Counted from the first letter of the stretch, positions 7,265 through 14,371 are shown. The stretch: 16,316 nucleotides of DNA from JBDNIO01 sp041688215 (GCA_041688215.1 JBDNIO010000236.1:1-16316), one strand, 5' to 3'. Numbers and translations are program-made. The notes: generated by a model not told the origin, from the letters alone.

Positions 7265-8451
7265 AGAAAACACTGGCCTTCGCCGCGGTAGGTTTTAACC
7301 TCGTCCACGACTTGTCCGGTTTGGACTAGCAACAAAGTATTAAACCGCTCGCATAACTCCCCGGCCTTGGCGTGGCGAAACAACACCGGATCGCCCAGAT
7401 TCAGGGTTTCCGGACCCTCGTAAAACAGCGGCGTTTGCACCTCGCCGGTACCTTCCAAGGATGAAAGCTTTGCGCCCTCGGGCAACCAGGGTTTTGGCAA
7501 GCGATCTTCTCCTGCCGCGCCCGAGGCCGGATAACCGCCGCCCAGGCAAGTCACCATTCCGGGCGCGGGTTTGCGCGCCACCGGCAAAGCAAAGAATGCT
7601 GCCGGTTCGTGCGTAAAGCCCTGGTAACTACTGAACAGATGCGAGCAGTAAAACCCCGCACCGGCCGTAACTTCCGTAACACCGGGTTCATTGGCAGAAA
7701 ACTCCAGACTGCCGGTACCTCCTGCGTTGATGAAATCCGGTTTCAGTTGGGTTTTCAACAGGGCCATCATCGCAGCACGGCGCTTGGCAATAACCCGCTC
7801 TGAAACACGCTTTAACAACCGAACCAAAGTATTCTGCAGGCGCTGGCCCGGGGCCGAATCCGGCACCCCGGCCAGTTGCGCCTCATAACCCATAATTCCG
7901 GCCAGTCTTAGATTGGGATCGCTCAGTATTTGTTGCGCCAAAGCCAGCAATTGAGAGGCCTCACGCACCGGCGAGCGCCACACACCAAAGTTAAACCCGG
8001 GCAACCGCAGAGACATGTCTATCTCTACAGATAGCGGCACGATTACAGCATTTTCAGCGGCGATAGCGGATATTCGGCGCAAGTGTGCTTCGCTATCGAC
8101 GGTTAGAATAATGCGTTTCCCGGCTGCGACCAGCTCGCAAACCTGCTCGATATGGGCTGGAACCGTAGTCGGATACGCAATCAATAAATCGTCAAAACCA
8201 CGCTCGCTCAGCCACAATGCCTCGGGCGCGGTGAAGCACATCAAGCCACGAAATCTGGGATTGCTCTCCTGCAATCTGCGCAGCAAGGCCTCGCAGCGCA
8301 GGGATTTTGAGGCAATACGGATTGGCAGATTGCCCGCACGTTTGAGGATAGCGACGGCGTTGGCGTCGAACCCATCCAGGTCCACCATCGCACACGGCAG
8401 TTCGCGACCGGCTAAAGCCGCGCGCCAATCCTGATAGCTCCTATCCGTCAT
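7261..8451 (-). CDS. D-threonine aldolase / D-serine dehydratase-like PLP enzyme (alanine racemase N-terminal fold)
   Basis: With ATG at 8451 the protein has 396 residues. The N-terminal alanine-racemase-type barrel opens with LPCAMVDLDGFDAN and has the probable PLP Lys49 in RIASKSLRC. FINAGGTGS and VTEVTAGAGFYCSHLF are typical of the middle region. The C-terminal D-serine-dehydratase-like domain ends with FRHAKAGELCERFN, where His360 and Cys367 are candidate metal ligands. Relatives cleave D-threonine or other D-3-hydroxy amino acids, or dehydrate D-serine. A start at 8466 would add five residues; 8451 is preferred because GAAGG lies just upstream and MTDRSYQDWRAAL fits the family start. The gene overlaps the end of tesB by 11 bases, so it is the last gene of the thioesterase operon. 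The specific reaction is not established. Confidence 0.82.
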   Translation of the reverse strand: MTDRSYQDWRAALAGRELPCAMVDLDGFDANAVAILKRAGNLPIRIASKSLRCEALLRRLQESNPRFRGLMCFTAPEALWLSERGFDDLLIAYPTTVPAHIEQVCELVAAGKRIILTVDSEAHLRRISAIAAENAVIVPLSVEIDMSLRLPGFNFGVWRSPVREASQLLALAQQILSDPNLRLAGIMGYEAQLAGVPDSAPGQRLQNTLVRLLKRVSERVIAKRRAAMMALLKTQLKPDFINAGGTGSLEFSANEPGVTEVTAGAGFYCSHLFSSYQGFTHEPAAFFALPVARKPAPGMVTCLGGGYPASGAAGEDRLPKPWLPEGAKLSSLEGTGEVQTPLFYEGPETLNLGDPVLFRHAKAGELCERFNTLLLVQTGQVVDEVKTYRGEGQCFL

Positions 8452-9334
8452 GATCCTTCGAGGCATGACGCATCAGACTTTCCTGCGCGACCGCGGCAAC
8501 CACTTCTCCGGCACGGTTGTATATCAGCCCGCGGGACAACCCGCGCGCGCCGCCTGCCACCGGGCTGTCCATGCTGTAAAGCAACCACTCGTCAGCCTTC
8601 ACGTCGCGGTAGAACCACAGGGCGTGGTCGAGGCTGGCGACCATCATGTCGCCGTCCACGAATGACTTTCCATGCGGCAACATAGCGGTCGTAAGCAGGT
8701 TGAAATCCGAGGCGTAGGCCAGAACACAGCGGTGCAGAATGGGATCATCCGGCAGCGTTCCACCGGCGCGAATCCAGATGTCCTGTTGCGGTTCGCGTTT
8801 GTCGGGGTCCAGCAGGTTATAGGGCTTGACCGGCTTGAATTCTATCGCCAGGGGTCGGTTTACCGCCCGCGCCAGACGCGGCGGCACGGTGTGGGTTTCC
8901 AGCCAGCGCTCGCGTAGTTCGCGTTGGGACTCCAGTTCTTCAGGCGGCGGCACATCAGGCATGGGCCGCAGATGTTCAAAGCCCGTTTCGTTCTGATGAA
9001 ACGACGCGATCATGGAAAAGATCACCTTGCCGTGCTGGATGCCCTGCACGCGCCGCGTAACAAAGCTGCTGCCGTCGCGAATGCGGTCGACTTCGTAAAC
9101 AATCGGTGCTTCCATATCGCCCGGCCGCAGGAAATAGGCGTGCAGGGAATGCACCGGCTGGCCGCCTTCCACGGTGCGCGAACCCGCCACCAACGCCTGC
9201 CCCAGAACCTGGCCACCGAACACGCTTTTGCCGCCCAGGTCACGCGATTCGCCCCGGAAAAGATTCACTTCCAGCGGCTCGAGATCGAGCAACTGGATTA
9301 AATCCTGCAATATCTTGTTGGTGCCTGGCTTCAT
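8441..9334 (-). CDS. tesB: Acyl-CoA thioesterase II
   Basis: The 297-residue double-hotdog protein follows TesB along its whole length: LIQLLDLEPLEVNLFRGES at the start, VFGGQVLGQALVA, HSLHAYFLRPG, then CVLAYASDFNLL, VASLDHALWFYR and VAQESLMRH near the end. It hydrolyses acyl-CoAs to free fatty acids and CoA in the cytosol. The catalytic triad of E. coli TesB (D204, T228, Q278) corresponds to Asp210, Ser234 and Gln284, so the middle residue is a Ser where E. coli has Thr, a conservative change. Start at 9334 is chosen over a longer frame because this ATG overlaps the TGA of the upstream gene (ATGA, 9331-9334) and gives the normal length. It is the third gene of a four-gene minus-strand operon. 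Confidence 0.92.
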   Translation of the reverse strand: MKPGTNKILQDLIQLLDLEPLEVNLFRGESRDLGGKSVFGGQVLGQALVAGSRTVEGGQPVHSLHAYFLRPGDMEAPIVYEVDRIRDGSSFVTRRVQGIQHGKVIFSMIASFHQNETGFEHLRPMPDVPPPEELESQRELRERWLETHTVPPRLARAVNRPLAIEFKPVKPYNLLDPDKREPQQDIWIRAGGTLPDDPILHRCVLAYASDFNLLTTAMLPHGKSFVDGDMMVASLDHALWFYRDVKADEWLLYSMDSPVAGGARGLSRGLIYNRAGEVVAAVAQESLMRHASKDHDG

Positions 9335-9771
9335 CTCAAATCCTGCAAAAGAAATACGACGCGAGCGACCGCCACCGGGGTTTGCGCATCCGTTTGCCAG
9401 CACTCGGCCCGCACTTGCGCCACGCGGCTACCCTGGCGCAATACCTCGCAGTTTACATAGCTTTCCCGCTCCTTGGCCGAGCGCAAATAGTCTACCGTGA
9501 AGTCGATCGGGCCGGGCACCCGGCGCTGGTTCTGGCTGATCAGCACTTCAAGTTGCGCGGATATTTCCAGAAAACCCGCCACTACGCCGCCGTGCAGCGC
9601 GCCCAAGCGGGTATTGCCAACCATGTCGTCGCGAAACGGCAGGTGGTAGCGCCGACCTTCATCCACCCGGTGGATTTGTATGCCTATATGCGCCGCATAC
9701 GGAAATTCCCGGATCAGCGCGGGATAATCATCGCCCGTCAAAGCCTTTTCTATGCGCTGATAGGCACTCAT
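9331..9771 (-). CDS. PaaI-family hotdog thioesterase (copy A)
   Basis: The 146-residue protein is a single hotdog domain of the PaaI/YigI thioesterase group. RLGALHGGVVAGFLEISAQLEV holds the oxyanion-hole motif His60-Gly-Gly and, nine residues after the His, Glu69 at the position of the usual catalytic Asp. PIDFTVDYLRSA is the typical central strand. It should hydrolyse small or aromatic acyl-CoAs, or act as a partner of the neighbouring copy. The start at 9771 is supported by an ATGA overlap with the upstream gene, and its own TGA overlaps the tesB start in the same way. A longer frame reaching 9915 would run through the neighbour gene and is rejected. Confidence 0.85.
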   Translation of the reverse strand: MSAYQRIEKALTGDDYPALIREFPYAAHIGIQIHRVDEGRRYHLPFRDDMVGNTRLGALHGGVVAGFLEISAQLEVLISQNQRRVPGPIDFTVDYLRSAKERESYVNCEVLRQGSRVAQVRAECWQTDAQTPVAVARVVFLLQDLR

Positions 9772-10238
9772 TTCGACGCGCCATTTATAGTATTGGCTTG
9801 CGGTTTTTTCGAGGTCCGCATAAAGGCTGCTGCGCAGTGCGCCACAAGCCGATCGCGGTTTTCCTGATAAATTTCGCCGCGCACGAACGCGATATGGCGG
9901 GTGACGTGGTAGCACTCAGCTCGCGCGATCAAGGGCTGGCTGGTAACCGCCGGGCGCAGGTAATCCATGCGCAGATCAAGCGTTGCGATGGCCTCAATTT
10001 TCGGCAACGCGAACAACACAGACAGCCCACAGGTATTGTCGATTAGCGACAAACCGACACTGGTATGCCACAGCCCGGCGTCGACATCGCCGGTAAATTC
10101 CTCACGAAAGGGCAAACGGAATACCGCCAGTCCGTGCCCCAGCTCAACTACCTCGGGCCCCAGCGCATGGCCATGCGGCGTGCTGCGCATATAGCCATCG
10201 GCGATTCGCGCCCTGATCTGTACTTTTTCGTCATTCAT
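9768..10238 (-). CDS. PaaI-family hotdog thioesterase-like protein (copy B)
   Basis: This second single-domain hotdog protein (156 residues) is the first gene of the minus-strand operon. DAGLWHTSVGLSLIDNTCGLSV aligns with the motif region of copy A: His58 is kept but the Gly-Gly is Thr-Ser, while the acidic position nine residues later is the standard Asp67. IATLDLRMDYLRPA is the typical hotdog strand, and the late VRGEIYQENRDRLVAHCAAAFM strand is also characteristic. The altered oxyanion-hole motif suggests changed catalysis or a role as partner of copy A. Start ATG at 10238 has GGAA about 8 bases upstream. It diverges from the membrane-protein gene at 10357 over a 118-base gap in which I see no strong promoter. 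Confidence 0.82.
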   Translation of the reverse strand: MNDEKVQIRARIADGYMRSTPHGHALGPEVVELGHGLAVFRLPFREEFTGDVDAGLWHTSVGLSLIDNTCGLSVLFALPKIEAIATLDLRMDYLRPAVTSQPLIARAECYHVTRHIAFVRGEIYQENRDRLVAHCAAAFMRTSKKPQANTINGASK

Positions 10239-10356
10239 AAATATTTCCGTGGCGCGACGTTAGCGACGACTGCAACTGCTGTCCAGCGCGAGCCGGGCTT
10301 GTGGCGCACTGTTGAACCTCGCTAGTCTTGCCATCTATCCACCACATGCCGCCGAT

Positions 10357-11025
10357 ATGAAACTGTTCCCAAGCGAGCGCGATGCACTCTGGTTTTATGC
10401 CGCCTACAGCCTGGCAAGCGTTGTGGCGCTGGTGCTGCCCGCAGGTTCACTGGGCTTGCGGTTTTGTGTGCTGATCGCTGCCTATAATATCGCGTTGCCG
10501 CTGGTCGGGCGCTGGCGCGGGCATGATTCATGGATTGCGGCATGGGTATTTCTATTACCGCTGTCCATTCTGCAGGTCTTTCCCGACTGGTTCCTGTCCG
10601 CGCAACTCGGCGTGCTGGTATTCCCCAACATCGGCGCGCCGATGATCGGCACAGTCTCCGCATTCATGGCACTGATGTGGGTTATTCCCTTGTTTATCGT
10701 CGTGTTGGTAGCCGAAGGTATACGCCAACGCGCCGGCACCGGCGCCGGCCTGGCTGCAGCGGGGCTTTCTGCGCTGTTAATATTCGCATTATCAGAAGCG
10801 TTTTCCTGGCGTCTGGAGGTCTGGTACGCGCAGGGCGTGCAAACGTGGCACCACATGGCGCTGTATGTACTCCCGGCTGAAATTTTGCTGGGTCTGTACA
10901 CTTACACGGGATTTTTGCTCACCCGCGGCAGGCATATTGGGTTGAAACTGGCCGCAGCGGCCAGCGTGATGCTGCTTTACCTGGGCGCACTGGCGTTTTT
11001 TTACTTGCTAATAGAAACCCTATAA
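10357..11025 (+). CDS. Uncharacterised seven-helix integral membrane protein
   Basis: I do not recognise the family. The 222-residue protein has about seven hydrophobic segments: from LWFYAAYSLASVVALVLPAG near the N-terminus, then LRFCVLIAAYNIALPLVG, SWIAAWVFLLPLSILQVFPDWF, GTVSAFMALMWVIPLFIVVLV, LAAAGLSALLIFALSEAF, ALYVLPAEILLGLYTYTGFLL and LKLAAAASVMLLYLGALAFF. Polar or acidic residues within the helices (an SEAFSWRLEVW stretch after helix 5, PAEILLG in helix 6) and HH before helix 6 may be functional. ATG at 10357 is preferred to TTG at 10312 because the longer form adds a non-hydrophobic 15-residue leader. The stop codon lies in a 14-base tandem duplication, 29 bases before the crotonase gene, so co-transcription is likely. 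Confidence 0.75.
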   Translation: MKLFPSERDALWFYAAYSLASVVALVLPAGSLGLRFCVLIAAYNIALPLVGRWRGHDSWIAAWVFLLPLSILQVFPDWFLSAQLGVLVFPNIGAPMIGTVSAFMALMWVIPLFIVVLVAEGIRQRAGTGAGLAAAGLSALLIFALSEAFSWRLEVWYAQGVQTWHHMALYVLPAEILLGLYTYTGFLLTRGRHIGLKLAAAASVMLLYLGALAFFYLLIETL

Positions 11026-11041
11026 ACGAAACCCTATAAAC
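11014..11041 (+). repeat. Perfect 14-bp tandem duplication over the stop codon of the membrane-protein gene
   Basis: GAAACCCTATAAAC occurs twice in direct succession (11014-11027 and 11028-11041). The first copy encodes the last two complete codons and the TAA stop of the membrane protein; the second is intergenic and ends just before the AAGGA ribosome site (11043-11047) of the crotonase gene. It looks like a recent slippage duplication. Confidence 0.9.
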
Positions 11042-11054
11042 TAAGGATTCATCC

Positions 11055-11849
11055 ATGAATGATCGTGTCATCACCACCTTTGATGCCGGCATTGCCGAGG
11101 TCAAACTCAACCGCGGCGACAAACACAACGCGCTGGATATCGCCCTGTTTGAAGGCATTATCGCCGCCGGAAATGAATTGCGGGAACGCAAGGACGTGCG
11201 CGTAGTTGTGCTATACGGCGACGGCCCGAGTTTCTGCTCCGGGCTGGATTACCCGGCCTTTATGCAGGCCGGCGCAGATATCGGCGAAAAGCTGTTCGGC
11301 GGGCATGACGGCGGCGCCAATAACGCGCAATTAACCGCGCTGGTGTGGCGCAAAATCCCGGTACCGGTGATCTGCGCCATTCACGGCGCGGCTTACGGCG
11401 GCGGCCTGCAAATGGCAGCCGGGGCCGACATCCGCATCGCCACGCCGGACGCCAAACTCTCGATCATGGAAGTAAAATGGGGCCTGATTCCGGACATGGG
11501 CATTACCGTTGCCCTGGCTGCGCAAATCGGCATCGATAAGGTCAAGGAACTTACCTTCACCGGCCGCGTCATTTCCGGCACCGAAGCCGCCGAAATGGGG
11601 CTGGTAACGCGCACCGCGGAAAACGCGCTGCAAGCCGCGCGGGAACTTGCGAGCGAAATCGCAAGCAAATCCCCGGATTCCGTACGCGCGTCCAAAAAAC
11701 TGTTCGATACGGCATGGTCCGTCGATCAACAGGCCGCGCTGGCTTTAGAGGAAAAATTGCAGAAACAGATGTTCGCCTCGCCCAATCAAATGGAGGCGGT
11801 TAAGGCCGCAATGCAGAAACGTGCCGGCAACTTTTCGGACCCCGAATGA
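11055..11849 (+). CDS. Crotonase-fold enzyme (enoyl-CoA hydratase/isomerase family)
   Basis: The 264-residue protein has the crotonase motifs: PSFCSGLDYPAF forming one half of the oxyanion hole, and IHGAAYGGGLQMAAGADIRIA forming the other. The two glutamates of classical enoyl-CoA hydratase (E144 and E164 in the rat enzyme) align with Gln119 and Glu139, so one catalytic acid is replaced by Gln. This pattern fits an isomerase or another crotonase activity better than a standard hydratase. The start has a good ribosome site (AAGGA, 7 bases upstream). Its stop overlaps the ATG of the next gene (ATGA). With the acyl-CoA dehydrogenase downstream it could serve fatty-acid oxidation, but the substrate is unknown. 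Confidence 0.85.
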   Translation: MNDRVITTFDAGIAEVKLNRGDKHNALDIALFEGIIAAGNELRERKDVRVVVLYGDGPSFCSGLDYPAFMQAGADIGEKLFGGHDGGANNAQLTALVWRKIPVPVICAIHGAAYGGGLQMAAGADIRIATPDAKLSIMEVKWGLIPDMGITVALAAQIGIDKVKELTFTGRVISGTEAAEMGLVTRTAENALQAARELASEIASKSPDSVRASKKLFDTAWSVDQQAALALEEKLQKQMFASPNQMEAVKAAMQKRAGNFSDPE

Positions 11850-12451
11850 CACTAAAGACACTAAAGACACTTATGGATTATCCGGACTACCCCCTATTCC
11901 CGTTGTCCAGCGTGGTGTTTCCCGACGGCATCATGCCGCTGCGTATTTTCGAGCCACGTTATATGGACATGGTGCGCTATTGCAGCAAGGGCCAGACCGG
12001 GTTCGGCGTCTGCGCGCTCGAAAGTGGCGCCGAAGCCGGCGATGAAACCACCCCACGCGAAATCGGCACGCTCGCCGACATCATCGATTTCGATCAGCTT
12101 GAAGACGGCTTTCTGGGCATTACTGTCGAGGGCAAACGCCGCTTCGAAGTGCTGGACAAACGCCGCGCCGAAAACGGCCTGTGGTGGGGCACGGTGCGTT
12201 TCCTGAAAGAACAGGAAGACGTGCCCTGCCCGCAGGAATTCGCCACGCTCCAACAGGTATTGGAATCCATCTACGACAATCTCGGCGAGCCCTACGCCAG
12301 CCGTCCGCGGGATTTCGAATCCGCTGCCTGGATCTCGTCCCGTCTCACCGAATTATTGCCGTTCGACGCCGCCACCAAACACAATCTGCTGGCCACACCC
12401 GACCCGGTGGAGCGCCTGCGCCAGATTCAGCCTTTAATCAAGGTTCAGTAG
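11846..12451 (+). CDS. LON peptidase substrate-binding-domain protein
   Basis: The 201-residue protein is a stand-alone Lon N-terminal (substrate-binding) domain without the AAA+ or protease parts. YPLFPLSSVVFPDGIMPLRI followed by FEPRYMDMV is the diagnostic opening, and GFGVCALESG plus GTLADIIDFDQLEDGFLGI and GKRRFEV complete the beta-rich subdomain; the rest is helical. Such proteins are common in proteobacteria, and their role is not established. ATG at 11846 overlaps the crotonase stop (ATGA), but the nine codons before a second ATG at 11873 (MTLKTLKTL) come from a 9-bp tandem repeat, and the family homology begins only at MDYPDYPLFPL. The true start may therefore be 11873. Neither start has a Shine-Dalgarno sequence. 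Confidence 0.85.
   Translation: MTLKTLKTLMDYPDYPLFPLSSVVFPDGIMPLRIFEPRYMDMVRYCSKGQTGFGVCALESGAEAGDETTPREIGTLADIIDFDQLEDGFLGITVEGKRRFEVLDKRRAENGLWWGTVRFLKEQEDVPCPQEFATLQQVLESIYDNLGEPYASRPRDFESAAWISSRLTELLPFDAATKHNLLATPDPVERLRQIQPLIKVQ
11848..11871 (+). repeat. 9-bp tandem repeat (GACACTAAA) at the start of the LON-domain gene
   Basis: GACACTAAA is repeated twice exactly and a third time in part (GACACT). It encodes TLKTLKTL if ATG 11846 is used. Its 9-base CAC-x-AAAG rhythm resembles the arms of the hairpin at 12485-12555, so it may be a remnant of the same type of element. Confidence 0.75.
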
Positions 12452-12484
12452 CGTAACTTCGCAGTGCCTCTGCTAATAAAGTAA

Positions 12485-12555
12485 AACCACAAAGGCACAA
12501 AGAACACAAAGGTATTTCTTTCTTGACCTTTGTGTTCTTCGTGCTCTTTGTGGTT
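12485..12555. repeat. Long inverted repeat: 29-bp hairpin built of CACAAAG units
   Basis: The left arm (12485-12513) and right arm (12526-12555) are reverse complements except for one mismatch and one extra base in the right arm. The loop is 12 bases (12514-12525). Each arm holds three CACAAAG-type heptads about 9 bases apart (CCACAAAGG, CACAAAGAA, CACAAAGG). It fills much of the 141-base gap between the LON-domain gene (ends 12451) and the acyl-CoA dehydrogenase gene (starts 12593). It could end transcription, stabilise RNA ends or be a non-autonomous mobile repeat. There is no clear U-tract after the right arm. Confidence 0.9.
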
Positions 12556-12592
12556 AATGAACTTTTAAACCCTAACCAGTCAAGTAATCGAT

Positions 12593-14371
12593 ATGGCCAC
12601 TTACAAAGCCCCCGAACGCGACATCACATTTGTCCTGAACGACGTGTTAAACGTCGGCCAACTCTCCGAGTTGCCGGACTTCGCCGAAGCCACGCCAGAC
12701 ATCATCGACGGTGCCATAGCCGAAGCCGCCAAATTGATGGAAGAAAAAATCGCGCCGCTGAACCACAGTGCAGATGAGCAAGGCTGCCGCCTCGAAGATG
12801 GTGAAGTAACTGTGCCGGACGGACTCGCCGAGGCCTATAAAGCTTACGCCGACAACGGCTGGGTGGGTCTGACCGCGCATGAAGACTGGGGCGGCCAGGG
12901 CCTGCCTTACGTCTTGTCCAAAGCGGTCGAGGAAATGCTGTGTTCCGCCAATGTGGCGTTTGCGCTCTATCCGGGCCTTACGCAAGGCGCGTTTGAAGGC
13001 ATCGAAGCCAGTGCCAGCGAAGACCTCAAAAACACTTATCTGCCAAAACTCGCCAGCGGTGAATGGACTGGCACTATGTGCATGACCGAGCCGCAAGCCG
13101 GGTCGGATATAGGTGCCGTGCGCACCAAGGCCACGCCGCAGGAAGACGGCAGCTACAAGATCGAAGGTGGCAAAATTTTCATCACCTCCGGCGAACACAC
13201 GATGGCGGACAACATCGTGCATTTTGTGCTGGCGCGGCTACCGGACGCGCCGGACGGTGTGCGCGGTCTGTCCACATTTTTGGTGCCCAAGTTTATTCCT
13301 GATACGGACGGCAATCCCGGTGAGCGCAACGCCGTGCGCTGCGTTTCCATCGAAGAAAAAATGGGTATTCACGGCTCCTGTACCTGCAGTCTGCAGTTTG
13401 ATAACGCCACCGGCTGGATCATCGGCAAACCCGGTACGGGCATCCAGAACATGTTCGTGATGATGAACAAGGCCCGCATCATGGTCGGCATGCAGGGTCT
13501 GGGGCTATGCGAACTCGCCACCCAGAACGCAATTGCCTACGCCAAGGATCGCAAACAGGGTAAGCCCTTATCAGGTGCCCAAAATAGTGCAAGCGAGGTC
13601 GCTATCATCGAACATCCAGACGTGCGCCGCATGCTCTTCACCATGAAAGCCATTACCGAAGGCGCCCGCGTTATGGCTTACGAGACCGCGCTGGCCGCGG
13701 ACCTGGCCGAACACCATACCGACGCAGCGGTGCGCGAAGCCGAGAACGACCTGCTTGAACTAGGCGTGCCGCTGGTCAAGGCATTCTGCACCGACTCGGC
13801 GGTGAAACTGGGTTCGCTCGCGATCCAGGTGTACGGCGGCCACGGTTACGTGCGTGAACACGGCATCGAGCAAATCGCGCGTGATGCAAAAATCCTGTGT
13901 CTCTACGAGGGCACCAACGGTATCCAGGCCATGGACCTGGTGCGGCGTAAGCTGAAGATGAAAAACGGCGCCCTGCCAGCCCAGCTTTTTGCGCGTATTG
14001 ATGACGCAGTGAATGCGGTCGATGATGATCTTGAATTCATCGCCGAGCCACTCAGCAAAGCCCTGGACGCATTCAAGACGGCAACCACCTGGATGCAACA
14101 GCAATTAAAGGACGCCCCGGAAAACGCCGGCGCCGGCGCGGTGCCTTACCTGCGCGCATTCGCATTGGTCTGGCTGGGCTATAACTGGTTGCGTATGGCG
14201 GGTGCCGCCCAAAAATTGAGCGGGGAGCTGGGCGAGGACGACTTCTGCCGCAGCAAACTGGCGACCGCACAATTCTTCGCCGCGCGGATGCTGCCCGAAG
14301 TGCATAGCCTGTGCGCCAGCATCGAACACAATCCCGAATCCTTGATAGGGATTCCGGCCGAGTTGATTTAA
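12593..14371 (+). CDS. Acyl-CoA dehydrogenase, large DmdC-type
   Basis: The 592-residue flavoprotein belongs to the long acyl-CoA dehydrogenase group that has an extra N-terminal segment (MATYKAPERDITFVLNDVLN) and an extra C-terminal helical domain (about residues 470-590). The FAD/substrate motif MTEPQAGSDIG starts at residue 164, the GGKIFITSGEH block follows, and the catalytic base is Glu439 in LYEGTNGIQAMDLV. It oxidises acyl-CoA to 2-enoyl-CoA and passes electrons to ETF. DmdC, the 3-methylmercaptopropionyl-CoA dehydrogenase of DMSP breakdown, is in this group, but so are general fatty acyl-CoA dehydrogenases, so the symbol is left blank. No Shine-Dalgarno sequence is visible before the ATG. 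The hairpin upstream separates it from the crotonase and LON genes. Confidence 0.92.
   Translation: MATYKAPERDITFVLNDVLNVGQLSELPDFAEATPDIIDGAIAEAAKLMEEKIAPLNHSADEQGCRLEDGEVTVPDGLAEAYKAYADNGWVGLTAHEDWGGQGLPYVLSKAVEEMLCSANVAFALYPGLTQGAFEGIEASASEDLKNTYLPKLASGEWTGTMCMTEPQAGSDIGAVRTKATPQEDGSYKIEGGKIFITSGEHTMADNIVHFVLARLPDAPDGVRGLSTFLVPKFIPDTDGNPGERNAVRCVSIEEKMGIHGSCTCSLQFDNATGWIIGKPGTGIQNMFVMMNKARIMVGMQGLGLCELATQNAIAYAKDRKQGKPLSGAQNSASEVAIIEHPDVRRMLFTMKAITEGARVMAYETALAADLAEHHTDAAVREAENDLLELGVPLVKAFCTDSAVKLGSLAIQVYGGHGYVREHGIEQIARDAKILCLYEGTNGIQAMDLVRRKLKMKNGALPAQLFARIDDAVNAVDDDLEFIAEPLSKALDAFKTATTWMQQQLKDAPENAGAGAVPYLRAFALVWLGYNWLRMAGAAQKLSGELGEDDFCRSKLATAQFFAARMLPEVHSLCASIEHNPESLIGIPAELI

Noticed and set aside
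9106..9867. 253-codon plus-strand frame across tesB and the hotdog gene
   Set aside because: It is antisense to two genes whose starts and stops interlock by ATGA overlaps and whose motifs are clear.
9772..9915. N-terminal extension of hotdog copy A up to 9915
   Set aside because: It would lie wholly inside copy B in another frame, and the added residues show no hotdog similarity.
12485..12555. CRISPR-like array from the repeated CACAAAG units
   Set aside because: The units are only about 9 bases apart with no spacers, and the two arms are inverted, forming a hairpin; there are no cas genes.
12485..12555. Simple rho-independent terminator
   Set aside because: The stem is far longer and less GC-rich than normal, and no clear U-tract follows the right arm, so the element is described as a repeat with an open function.
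11055..14371. A DMSP demethylation (DmdB-DmdC-DmdD) pathway
   Set aside because: A DmdC-type dehydrogenase, a crotonase and a ligase are present, but the crotonase lacks one of the two acids expected for DmdD, the ligase is 7 kb away in another unit, and no DmdA is seen. Generic acyl-CoA metabolism is the safer reading.
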